Assembly (NCBI RefSeq): GCF_932276165.1
Contig: NC_063992.1
Coordinates: 3,792,001 to 3,856,000, forward strand
Reading direction: 5' to 3'
Length of the DNA: 64,000 bases
Source of the DNA: Plutella xylostella
Lineage: Eukaryota > Arthropoda > Insecta > Lepidoptera > Plutellidae
Shown: piece after piece, positions 11,488 through 23,414 of the stretch
Position numbering within the stretch: the first letter of the stretch is position 1
Layout: each line of letters opens with the position of its first letter
Made by a program: the position numbers and the translations under genes
The notes under the pieces: model-generated
What the model was told of the DNA's origin: nothing
Databases searched by the model: none
Seen by the model: the letters and a program-made list of their open reading frames with translations, nothing else

Positions 11488-12534
11488 TAGTCCAGTCAAT
11501 AAATGACTCAAAATGAGGTGTAGAGTGCGTGAGCAGGTAACTAAGCGATTCCTTCAGAAACTTGTTCAGGCGGCTTAGGTTGTTAACATACCAAAAGTCC
11601 TGACTCCTAGGTGATGAGCGGGGGGAAGGAGGGGGGGATAAAGGTACGAATTTTTGGTTTTTAGCTTATATCTCGAAAACGGTGCATCGGAGAGAAATAT
11701 TTTCAACTAATGAAATGGAGCTCTTAAAAATATCTAAAACTTTTATATCATATGTTTTATTCTAATTCCTAACCGTTTTCGAGCTATTACCGTCGTAAAA
11801 AGTTGAAATTTACAAGAAAAATTCACTCATATCAAAACATTCATAAACATTGCATCATATTGTCTAAACCTATTCATAAATGAAAAATATGAATAGGAAA
11901 GAAATTGTAGATTTTTTAATTTCCTTTTAGAATATATATAGATATGCTGGTTAATGTCCAACCCACCTAAAGTTACAGCTATTTTACTTACACCTAAGCT
12001 TACTAACTCGGTGAGCTATGTCAGTGAATTTAGCAAAATGCAAGTATAAAATAGCTGTATCTTTTGGCCTGTTGGACATTAACCAGCATATGCATATATA
12101 TTCTAAAAGGGGATTGAAAAATCTACAACTTCTTTCCTCTTCATTTTATTCGTTTATGAATAGATTTAGTCAATATGATGCAATGTTTATGAATATTTTG
12201 ACATGAATGAATTTTTCTTGTAAATTTCAACTTTTTCCGAGGGTAATAGCTCGAAAACGGTTAGGAATTAGAAAAAAACATATGATGTAAAAGTTTTAGA
12301 TAATTTTAAGAGCTCCATTTCATTAGTTGAAAATATTTCTCACCGATGTACCGTTTTCGAGATATAAGCTAAAAACCAAAAATTCGTACCTTTATCCCCC
12401 CCTCCTTCCCCCCGCTCATCACCTAGGAGTCAGGACTTTTGGTATGTTAACAACCTAAGCCCCTTGAACAAGTTTCTGAAGGAATCGCTTAGTTACCTGC
12501 TCACGCACTCTACACCTCATTCCTTGACTGGACT
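11488..12534. repeat. 1.05-kb near-perfect palindrome (foldback element)
   Basis: The left arm 11488-11986 and right arm 12047-12534 are reverse complements over about 490 nt, with only scattered mismatches and small indels by eye. The loop is about 60 nt. Landmarks in both arms are TCCTGACTCCTAGGTGATGA, the G-rich run GGGGGGAAGGAGGGGG, CGAAAACGGT and GGTTAATGTCCAAC. There is no coding sequence; open frames within it are incidental. It could be a foldback DNA transposon or a large inverted duplication. A transcript across it would form a long hairpin. Confidence 0.85.
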
Positions 12535-12971
12535 AATCCCTGGCGAAACAAAGAGGAAACGCCAGCCAGCATTATGGGTACCTTTGGGTGCAACAGAAAA
12601 GTGCCACCAACATGTAAATACGAGTATAGGTATTAGTTAAATATAAGTTTTCTATTATTAGTTTATTTAATATCCATTATTATGTATCCACACCTAAATT
12701 GTTTTATTAAGTACCTAAGTATATATCGGTTTTTTTCAACGTTGTCGCTTTATATTGCAATTCATTACGAATTATAATAAAGATTGGCGTTAACCGAATT
12801 AAAATCGCGTCGCCTGAATGTAAAGTCTTTTGTTCTCGGTAATCCCATTAGGTTCCTCGCGACAGTCTGTTGTCAGCCAGCTTATTAAATTCTATGTTCT
12901 ACAGTAAAATATGATTAGTAAATATTTTACGTAATAGCAGTGAAATACCAACGGTTATTTTTATAAACGAA

Positions 12972-13163
12972 CTAGCTGTTCCCGCGAGCTTCGCTTCACC
13001 TTAAAGAGTTTTCCCGTGGGAATTCTGGGATAAAAAGTAGCCTATGTTCTTTCTCAGGATCTGTGTCTACCAAATAACATTCAAATCCGATGAGTAGTTT
13101 TGGCGTGAATGAGTAACAGACAGACACAGTTATTTTCGCATTTATAATATTTATTAGTTAGGA
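12972..13163 (-). mobile_element. Non-autonomous Helitron
   Basis: On the minus strand it starts near TAATAAATATTATAAATGCG, passes CTGTCTGTCTGTTACTCATT and CTACTTTTTATCCCAGAATT, and ends CGCGGGAACAGCTAG before T. This is the arrangement of a short, common lepidopteran Helitron. It is related to the fragment at 8755-8944. Confidence 0.7.
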
Positions 13164-13402
13164 TTAAGATTTATATACCCATACCGAATAGTAATTCCTA
13201 AATACTTATTTATAGACCTTCACTCAATTGAAATAAAACAACACGGGTTATTAATAAATACTAATTTAAAGACCTATAGTTATATCATTGAAAAGAGAAA
13301 TCAGATGTGATGCATCCCCTTATCGCTATACGGTTATGGTGATGACGCTACAAAGTGTCTAATTGATCGTGATCGCCCATCTGAATGACACGCATTGTAT
13401 TT

Positions 13403-14194
13403 TTAACCGACTTCAAAAAAAAGGAGGAGGTTCTCAATTCGTCGGGATCTTTTTTTTTTTTTTTATATTTTTTTTTATGTATGTTCACCGATTACTCCGC
13501 CGTTTATGGACCGATTTTGAAAATTCTTTTTTTGTTGTATTGGGTTGAGCTCCCAGGTGGTCCCATTTTTTTTCAGAATTTTATCTCACCCCCAAGGGTG
13601 GGTAAAGGGGTAAAAACAGGGTATGAATTTCCATTTTGGGCACATATTAACCGATTCTAATGAAATTAAGAATGTAAATATAGTTCTTATAACAAAAAAA
13701 TATGATGGTGACCTTGAGTTGATCTGATGATGGAAACGGAAGGCAGTCAGGGAACTCCTCAACGGTATATAGCAACTACTTCGTGTTTAGGCTTGAATGA
13801 TTCGTATTGATTAGTAGAACTTTTTGGTATCATTTGCACCTTACTTTTGATTGAAAAATATTGCAAATAAACTAAAAACTATAAAATAAAATAATAATTA
13901 AAAAAATTAAAAAACTGACTTCAAAAAACCACTAAAATGTAAGAAATAATTTAAGGTTTACACAAATTCTACTCGTATGTGACAGTACAAATATACCTAA
14001 GCAGGAACTGTTCTTTTTTGAAGTTGGTGCCATATTTCTTCAGATTACTTTGTCACCGCACCAACATCAAAAGAGAACAGTTCCTGCTTAGGTATATTTG
14101 TACTGTCACATACGAGTAGAATTTGTGTAAACCTTAAATTATTTCTTACATTTTAGTGGTTTTTTGAAGTCGGTTTTTTAATTTTTTTAATTAT
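13403..14194. mobile_element. Interspersed element with AACCGACTTC ends and a 137-bp foldback hairpin
   Basis: The left end AACCGACTTCAAAAAA (about 13403) reappears inverted near 14161-14176. The right third is a hairpin: arms 13894-14030 and 14058-14194 (137 nt each, few mismatches), loop 14031-14057. The left part has long T-runs and no coding content. I recognise the AACCGACTTC...GGAGGAGG sequence as common in Lepidoptera but cannot name the superfamily. Confidence 0.65.
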
Positions 14195-14200
14195 ACAATA

Positions 14201-14222
14201 ATATCTCTCTCTCTCTCTCTCT
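14201..14222. repeat. (CT)n microsatellite
   Basis: An uninterrupted run of TC dinucleotides directly after the foldback element. Confidence 0.9.
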
Positions 14223-17200
14223 GTTGTGTGAGTGTCGGTTTACAAAGGAGATTGCATTGGGAAAACTCGTGCCTACTAACTGTTAGTAAATTAATAATAA
14301 TGACTATCCACCATCATCACTCGTTTTAATCTGAGAGTAACAGGAGCATGCACGGCTTTTAAGTCGAAGATGGGTCGCAAAGTTAAAAGTCATGTCACTT
14401 AAAAGAGGTTGCGAGGGGTTGAAACCAGGTGAAGGGGGCATAAAAGGATTGTTTGGGTGTACCCGTAGGTCGCACCTGCTGACTACCTCTTTTCATTTCT
14501 CGTGTCGAAACTGGAACACTTACCCTACTCCGAGCCCAAGAAAGGTAAAGTGATCTTTACACCTTTGAGGTAAAGGCGGTGTTTGCACGTCAAGGTTGAC
14601 GTTGTTTCACTTTTGGGGTTAAATCTCGTTTGAAGGAGTAGTGTGTTGTTGTCATGCCTTAATATTTTATAGCTGATAAGGAATTTTATTTTAAAAAATT
14701 GTAATCTGTAGGTTTTTATACTTTTGAGTAGCTGATTATTTATACGATCATATATTATAATGAATACCTAACACATACAGTTTAATACAACACCACTTTC
14801 AGTGCCTTGTCAGCATGTTTCAGAAAAAAACAGGGTAAATTATTATTTGTGCCTTAGTAAGTATGTTGGCAGACTACGAGTACAACGTACAACAATAAAT
14901 AGATTTCATTATTTTATGGCAGGCATGCTTCAACGTAAGTCCTAATTCAATAGAATTATTGTACTGGGAAAACTAACCCAAGTAAATACCCTTTTCCAAT
15001 TCAATCCGAGTCGTACAGATAATAATATATTTCTTTAAAATAAAATAAGAGATGGGTACACAATATATTAAACAAACAGCTCGAATGAAATTCCTGTATG
15101 TTTCAATCTGTGGTCAGAAGGTTTGTTTACATTCTAGTTCGTACCCGATGTGTATTGTGTATATCAAACACACACAAAAGTATATAGGTATTTGCAGAAT
15201 AATTCCGATTCCTTTGAAATTCCTATCTAACGACATACGGTCATAAATTTAACTTAAGTATACCTAAATAATTATGTACTTATACAGGTCTCTCATGAAA
15301 TTACTCTCTGTTTGAACAATAAAATTATTATATATTTGATATATAAAATTTATTGATCTATTGATGGCATTTCTTTCTATGTAAAAGAACGAATAGATAA
15401 TTCCAAAGCTTATTTACTCATCCATTTACCTTCAATCTATTTCTACCTACATAAAGCTAAAGCTAACGAGTACCTTCTGAAAGTGAACGTCATAAGTTAA
15501 CCTAATGTTTATTACAACTCTGTCCTTCTAAGGAAGCGCAACGTTACAACGCCAATCAACTTTATATTCAGTTCAGCATAAGTTGTCCCGTGGCGTTAAC
15601 TTGCCCCAGTTAATAAATAGAAACAGTAGCCCCTAAAGAAGGGACATAAAAACTACTAGGTATTCAAAATTTAAGGTAGTACTCAAGGGACACGTAAACT
15701 AAACAGTGGACATAAGCGTTGTAGTTCAGGAGTTGTCGGATAATATAACCGAAGCTATTTTTAAGAAATAAATTTTTTCGTTATGTTTTTCAATCAGAAA
15801 ATAATAAGTGTTTTATTCAAAAACCTAGTCCTTTATAGTAAAAGTTGTGAATCAAGACAGTGTAAATAGTTGCAGCACCCAGTTTTAGAGCAGACATAGA
15901 CAATAATAGCTAGACACGCGACTTATCACAAATAACAACTGTACAGCGAAAATCGAGTTGACTAGTGGCTAACGTTTCAAGGAATGCAGTTACAAGAATA
16001 ATGATGTATGTATGTACATACATACCTACGCTAAACTTATAACAACCTTTTTGATTGAGGGTGGCAACAAGATGCAATTTCAAGTGTGTATTTTGCAACG
16101 ACAGCTCTCCTTCCGAACCGCTGGCTCCGGTGTCACAAGACGCCTTCAAAGGATTCCACCTGAGAGTCCCGGGTTCTAATTAACGCTAATAAGGCTAGCT
16201 CCGTAATTGCAGGGCTTGGGTCCGTCACTTTAAGGACACACGACGCTTGTTAAGATGCTCATTTGGCTGTTTATTCTGAGATCTTCTATTTTGGAGAATG
16301 ATGTTTTTCTTAGTCTTAAGAAATACGGGGTGTTTAAGATTGGCGAGTGTGTCTTCGAGTGTGTTAAAGACAAAGGTCAAATTGTCAAACCTTAATAAAA
16401 AATTAAAAAGGATATTTATTAGTTTGTGATGGTGGGTATTATAAAGTAATTATTATTTACGACAGGGTGTGACAGTTAATTTACGTACAGGCTTAAACTG
16501 TTATTCGATTAAAAAGGATCAATTCCTAAGGGGAATATTCTGTACCCGGAAAAGCTGTATCCGCCCTTTCATACTGTAGATAACCGTAACATGATTTACG
16601 TACCTACGTAGGTACTTATTATTATTAGATATATTTTGCATTTTCCGCTTGTAGAAATTGATAAACGTGGATTTAATTATGTTTTTTAGGTGTATCAGTA
16701 TCAATACTGTCATACTTTTTATTTTTAAAATCCTGGATCAGAAATTCAGAAGTTCAGAAATACCTATAGTACCTACCTAAATAAAATAAAACAGCAGTAA
16801 AGTTCAGAAATACCTATAGTAAATAAAATAAAACACAAGTAGCTATAACTACACAAGTACACATAGTACCTTCCAGAGTACCTTTTTAAACTCACGAACC
16901 ACCTTTTATAAATTTTAACGTTAACTGCTTGTTAGTTTTATATGGTATAAAATTGTGTAATCACTTATGAAGGTGAATAGTATGTAAATCTAAACAAAAA
17001 TCTCATAACTAAAATCCATTAAAATCTTTCATGACAATGCAGATGACTTGAAAACTGCCTTACTACCTAAAGTAATTCGTACAAACATTTTATTTGTTAA
17101 AAAAGTTGGTTGGGTAGTCATACATACATATATTGGGTACATATACCTATAAACTTGCACCAAACATTTATACGAAATTTAATCTATTGCTGTCCTGCCT

Positions 17201-18900
17201 AGACAGTATACTTACTATCAAAGCAAGAAATCAATATAATAATATTTAATTTAGTTTAAATGTTTGATGCAAGTCACTCTAAGTGTGAAATTCAAACTCA
17301 CGCATGTACGGTGTACGCAGCTGATCTCTAGTTAGGCTCTGGTGCACACGCAGGTTTATTTCAGAAAAATATAGTGCATTATACAGTGTCAACACTAACG
17401 ATACAAATGCCGGGCAAAAGGCAAGAGGCGCCCCCGCTTCGAGGGTGCTTCGTATATCTGAAAGCTCGCGCAGCTTTTCATATTTGTACTTATAGCTTTT
17501 TGTGCTGAAAATGTGCAGTTCGGTTGAAAATATATTTTAATTTTATTAAAAAATGCAAACTTGACGTACGGTGTACGTGAACGGTCGTAGGGCACTTGAA
17601 AGCTCTCGAGCTTTATTTAGCTAAAGCTGAATTTTGCTGTTCGCCTATTGAAAATACTTTATTTTGTTATTTTGCAAAGCTGTTTTACAGTGCCGGCAAA
17701 CCATAGCACGCTTTATGACTAAGTTATACACTTGTTTTTTTCACGTCAGAGTACTTGCATCCAAGTAAACGACCATTATTTACCAACATGCTATCAAAAT
17801 TCATTCAGAAATCATACGCTCTTTGTAATAAACGTTTAGAAATTAATTGTGAATGATTACTTATAGATATTTTTACAATATTTTTACACAATATTATATG
17901 TGTACCTATATTCTCATATTTTTTCCATAGTTGTAAAAGATGTAAAAGAAAATAAACAGGAAGAAATCAGAATTCACAGCGAACCTAAGAAACATGTGGA
18001 AAACATTTTCGCTGCAAAGTTTCACTATCACTGTCCAAAGCACTCGCGCAACAAACAAGATGAAACATTTTGTTTTGACACACGGATTATTCATATTCTT
18101 ATTAAACTAGGGACCATATTGCAATGATAGACACAGGAAATGTTATTCTTGGCTCTTGTGAATCGTAAATAACGAATGGGAAAACTGTAACTTCAGCATG
18201 GGACTTCCTGTTTGTTACGGTTCCAACTCGAGGCCCTGGCCAGGCGGTCTTACCTGCTCTCTCAACAGGAACCCATATTCGGAAAAAATAGAAAGGACAT
18301 CTCCAAAGGGAGAGTTATGCCAATATAATAAATATCTATACTTACGTATAATCGAAAGTTGCTCCATGGTACCTACAAAAAAACTATAGAAATTAGTTTG
18401 AATAAATACATTACAATACAATTACACTCACGAGTCGACTGAATAGAAGAAATAATGTCGAATAGATGCCGAATATTCTTTATTTGCACAATGTGTCATT
18501 TTGGCACCATTAAAACATTCCGTGAAAAACTTCTGCTGCAAGCACCAATTTATTAATACAACCTCATATATTGCTGTATACAGCTTTTAGTGTGATGAAA
18601 CTTGGTAAAACAGCGGGCGAAAGTCCCTGGCGTCATATAAGGCCATTACAGAAATGGATGTAACCGTAATGAGACCTGGTTTTAATTTTTTTCGCATTTG
18701 CATTCATGTACCTACATAGGCAGATAGTAATGTTAACCGTGTTTGCTAATTCACCTTTATGTACGAGTTCATTATGCTTATTTACACTATTCATAAATAG
18801 ATAAGATAAATACTTGACTATCACTGTCTGCTACTGTCTGCACTGGCTACCAGTGGGATAAAACCATGATAAAACACATGCTGTCACTCTCTGGGCCTTA
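14223..18900. other. Unassigned, mostly non-repetitive-looking DNA
   Basis: No supported gene. Minor features are a short self-complementary GTATGTATGTACATACATAC at about 16004-16025 and a direct repeat of AGTTCAGAAATACCTATAGT at about 16750 and 16802. Open frames here (for example 17900-18127) show no domain. Confidence 0.45.
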
Positions 18901-19011
18901 CCACAAAAACTTAGACAGTATTTAACAGTTGTTTAGTGCTGTCAAACGCCAAAAAAATCTGTCAAATTTCGTTTTAAACACTAGTTAAACAATGTTTAAA
19001 GTTTTTTGTGG
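18901..19011. mobile_element. 111-bp MITE
   Basis: The ends CCACAAAAACTT and AAGTTTTTTGTGG are inverted repeats, with TA on each side. The internal pieces CTAAACA and TGTTTA add to a hairpin. The TA target suggests a Tc1/mariner-type origin. Confidence 0.6.
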
Positions 19012-22000
19012 TAGCACAGTCTGTAATTATATTTCAGACAGTGACAGTGAAACAGGCCTCTAATGTTTTTACCCATAGAACAACGCGGACTCGATGTGCG
19101 GACTCGATGTGCGGACTCGATGGTTTTACCCATTTATAGTGACAAATTAAGCAGAAGATTTTGTCACCGACACGCTAAAAAGTCGCGTACAGCCGTAACT
19201 ATTTTGAAACAGCAGTTTTACATCTTCAGATAGAAATAGGTTATCAGTCGGCATTGCAAGTCTCAGCATCGAAATGCTGTATAGTGATTGTTCTACGGTT
19301 TTCATATCGCTGCCTATGAATAGCTCACTGAGTCAGTGCCACCGCAACAAAGCCCACGGCGGATTAAATTAACAACTAGAGGTAGAGTCACTCGTTTGCC
19401 TCCGAGAGAGGGACAACAGTCGCACTATCCCGAAGTTAATTAAACCGAGGATTTTCTATTAAAATGCAAAAGTTATACTGTACTAAACCTTAATCCCGGC
19501 TTTGCAAAGGCAATTTATTAAAACTTCTTATTTAATCACAAAGTTATAATTTTAGCGGAAAAGTTCACGAAAACTTGAGATAAAGAAAACAAAACAGCGG
19601 AAAGCTTTTTCCGGGCGTTATCAAAGCCCATTATCTTTTGACCTGAAAACTGGAATTATATTTTCCCTGCTTTTATAAGAGTAAATACGTTAGGGCAGGT
19701 TGGCACTAAGTGAAATTGCCAGATAAACCTAATTTAGTAGCTGCTTACAAAGAATAGTGAACCACTTGGGCAGATTTCAAAGGTGTAGGTAGTAAGTAAA
19801 TAGGTAGGTATGAAACGTTAGTAAATTTCCAACATGTTATTTACTTATAATATTTAACTGAAGCTTGACATTTACTATGTTCGTTTTGTAACAATAATAT
19901 TTGTTGAGCACAGCACTAGCGAGAACTCATTATTTTTGTGCTGCGTGTCGTTTAGAAGTCACTTGAGAAATTGTAGACATGTCTCATGGCTTTTACTGCG
20001 AAATTATTAACATAATTCTTATTCACAGACCCTATCATTTGATACAACATGTTGAAAATTTGCAAAGACCGAGTACTTAGTTCTTATTTATACATTATAT
20101 TTTTGCTACACCATTATAATCAGGAAGTCACATCCTACATTCTACACATGAAAATCCTGATAGGCATCAAGACCTTAAAATAATGGATCGTTGAACATTC
20201 TTTGCGAAATCTTATAGTTTTTATAAGAGTATTTAAAGGTAACCAACGCTAAAGCTGGAGTAGGGTTGGAACTCGAGTGCATTTTTGGGACGTAGGCACC
20301 TACATATTATTATTAACGTATTGTTATAACGTACTCAACGGTAAAGTTCATTGAAGGTCATCACTCCTTTCGTGCACCTAAATAATTTATTTTTAGATTA
20401 CAACTAACACAACACATACAGCCACTTAGCAAAATCTACAAAAAGACATGCTTTCTTCAAAGACGACGGTAAGTATACTTACTTATTATTATTAAGTAAA
20501 GTATCTTTTCGCTAGTTACATCTGTAAATGGCACACGCTTCGCGCTATCGCTGCATCTTGCAAACGACTACATTGAAAACGTCCCAACTCCACGCCACAC
20601 ACATTCAACAGTATAACCTTTGAAGTATTAAATTTCCACTTTAATATAACTTTGAACAATAGCACTCCGTCGTACCCACACAACAATGGGGGGTTTTCTC
20701 ACAGAGACCGGTTTTATATCTGACCCTTTGTTATATTAGCGTCTTGCGGCGTTCTCGTGGTGAATTTGGAAACTTAGTGGACCTTTCCTTTTATTATTAT
20801 GCCCTGATTTTCCTTGCCATAAAGCTAAACAACCTTTTTGTCCAATGTTAGTGGCTTTCGCGGAAATACGGCCTGGAAATAAAACTTTTGAGACCTTGTC
20901 GAAGTCCAAATTGGCAAGCACAGCCTTTCAGTATGTTTTAATACAATTTTTGTTATTAAAGCCGGTATAAATCTTGTAAGCAGACCTAATTATAAGCCAC
21001 TTATCGTAATCAGGCTATTATAGCTTTCTTTCTTAAACCTATGTACCTAAGATGGTAAAAGGGAAGGAAGGGTTGGCTAGGCATATGGACTTGTTCGCTA
21101 GGCTAGTAATTTATCAAGTGCATTTGAATGCGAAGCGAAGCGTATATCTCCTATAGATTTTGCCGTTTGACGAATTTTTATCATGTGAACAATTATGATG
21201 TTTTATATAAATTTTTCAAGACCTACTAACTAAAAACCCTTATATATTTTGCAATAACTGCTAGTCAAATTCCGTTAACAAATCTTATTCTAAGACACTT
21301 ATCGATAAATGAGAAATTAGAACCTTAAGATAATGAATGGTGAAAAAATAATAGCCTTAAATGGTTTAATTTAGATAGGTAATTATTTAAATTACAAAAT
21401 ATACATTTGTTACAATTTACAATAACTTAAAGTCGAATTACTTGTAAAACTTTATTAATTACGTAATACATAATGTTGTAAAGTTACCATACAGACGCCG
21501 AAACAATTTAAACAATTAGTACTGAGTACGAGTAATTGCCTAAGTTTCAAGATCGCCATCAATTTGAGTACGTAGCTTAGTAATTGAATACCGTATACAT
21601 TATTAAACATTAAATATTTAGTAGGTACTACTTATGAACCAGTAGTATTATAATAAAGTAGCATTGGCTTTCAACTTCAGTGTCTCTCCATATTTACTTT
21701 TTCTGTAAGTTTTTCTTGAAATTTATTTTTTTGGTCTTAAATAACACTGGACAAAATATAAGATGCAAACAGCTTGAAAGTACGATTAACAGGTTATGCA
21801 AAAAGTTACATTAAGTTTCTTTAAACTATGAAAAATTTACGAGTAAGTATACGCAGTCGTGCAGTTTTATTATGTTTAATCGAAATAAACACACAATACA
21901 TAGTTATAGTTTCAAATATTGGTTCTAAAACTAATTAATAACCTAAACTTAAAAAGCACCTATAAATATAACACTGTTATAAAACTAACTAAGTATCTTA

Positions 22001-22321
22001 ATAAATAAAAAAAACATTTTCTTACATATATTGGTTGTGTAGTGATGTAAAAAAAATTATGAAAAATGAAACTAACATTGTCTGCTTACATGAACTACAA
22101 CCCAACCTCAAGTTTATCGTAGATTGGCCCACGTTATTAGGTGAAATGGCGTCTAGGTACACTAACTAGGTACCCTACGCCTGCGGTGGACGCGTGCACT
22201 CCACAGATAAGAAGCGATGGCGCGCAGCCATTGTCAGCCGTTTGCATGAAACTAATCTGTGAGCTGAGCAACGGGTCATCACTGGGGCATTGTGACGTCA
22301 TTGTTATGTATGTAGATTGGG
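19012..22321. other. Unassigned DNA
   Basis: No supported gene. A short tandem repeat (three copies of about GCGGACTCGATGT) lies at 19085-19122. The segment 19290-19440 is more GC-rich and may be unique sequence. Open frames are short and lack domains. Confidence 0.4.
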
Positions 22322-23414
22322 TGTTATGTACGGTGGCCTGCGCCTAAAAGTATACAGGCGGAGTTTTTAAAATAGCGATCCCAAGCTCACATGCTGCTCA
22401 AGCACATCCACATGGCATTCGAGGTGATCTGTATCGTTGGTTTTCGTCATACATTTGTAACAGAACTCAGGCAGTAGTACTAAATGGCTATAAATCTTTA
22501 TGGACAGATATTCCTGTAAAAATGTCAAAATGATGAAGTCCATAAAAATTCTATACTGCTCCCTTGTCAGGAGTAATTTAGAATATGCGAGTCAGGTTTG
22601 GAATCCACTATATAATGTTTATATATCACAGATCGAATCAATTCAAAGAAAATTTATTAAATACTTAGGTGATAAATACAGAATCCCTAAGGGTCAATAC
22701 GAATTTATGTGTAACAAATTTCATTTATTGCTCCTCTATATACGACATTGCATTTATTTTAAAGATCGCTCAAAATAAAATTGACTGTCCGGATTTATTA
22801 GGTAAAAATTAACATATTAGGCCCCCATCGTCAAATGAGACAAAAGACTATTTTGCATGTACCAGTAGTTCACACAAACTACCGACAGAACTCATTTCTT
22901 TTAAGAGTCTCACGATCATTTAACTCCCTGACCAGAGAATACCCAGGTCTTGACTTATTTGTTAGTAACCCTAAAATGGCATACTCCTGCCTGACCGACA
23001 AATTCAGCTCAAAATTTGTTAAGTAGGTAGGTAGATATTTTGTGTAATAGGCGCATTCACTTCATTTATTTGTAATCACACTAATAGTTACGTAAAGTTA
23101 TTTTTTAAGGCGATTTTAATGTCTTTTTTTTTACTTTTATATTACTATTCACTGAAATAAGTAGAACTTAATAGGCAATATTTTGTTTCTTACATGTGGA
23201 AACTTGTAATTGGCTGTCTGTTTCATACTTTGCTATTTTTACTGATATCTCTAGCTGTAAGTTTTCCTTTAAATAAATAAATAAATACCACCGCTACACT
23301 CATCACACACAACACGTTCCCGGATTTATAACAGATGTAGCTGGTCCCTTCATCATCAGAAATCGCTATTTTAAAAACTCCGCCTGTATTTTAGGCGCAG
23401 GCCACCGTACCTAA
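22322..23414. mobile_element. Element bounded by ~55-bp inverted repeats, interrupted by a LINE
   Basis: The sequence around 22328-22378 (GTACGGTGGCCTGCGCCT...) recurs as its reverse complement at about 23360-23409, with one 2-bp indel and few mismatches. Outer ends and target duplication are not clear. Most of the interior is a LINE fragment, so the original element may have been a short MITE. Confidence 0.5.
22384..23290 (+). pseudogene. Jockey/CR1-like LINE, deleted reverse transcriptase and C-terminus
   Basis: Plus-strand reading gives GIRGDLYRWF and NRTQAVVLNG (the reverse-transcriptase segment before the PQGS motif). It then jumps to the conserved C-terminal region: LYCSLVRSNLEYASQVWNP, then IESIQRKFIKYL, and in another frame LHVPVVHTNYRQNSFLLRVS. 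It ends in (AAAT)n at about 23271-23286, the LINE 3' tail. The palm with the YADD catalytic motif is missing and the frame is broken several times, so this is a dead copy. It lies inside a pair of inverted repeats. Confidence 0.7.

Noticed and set aside
13363..13660. Small genes with Phe/Lys-rich runs
   Set aside because: Created by long T-runs in an interspersed repeat.
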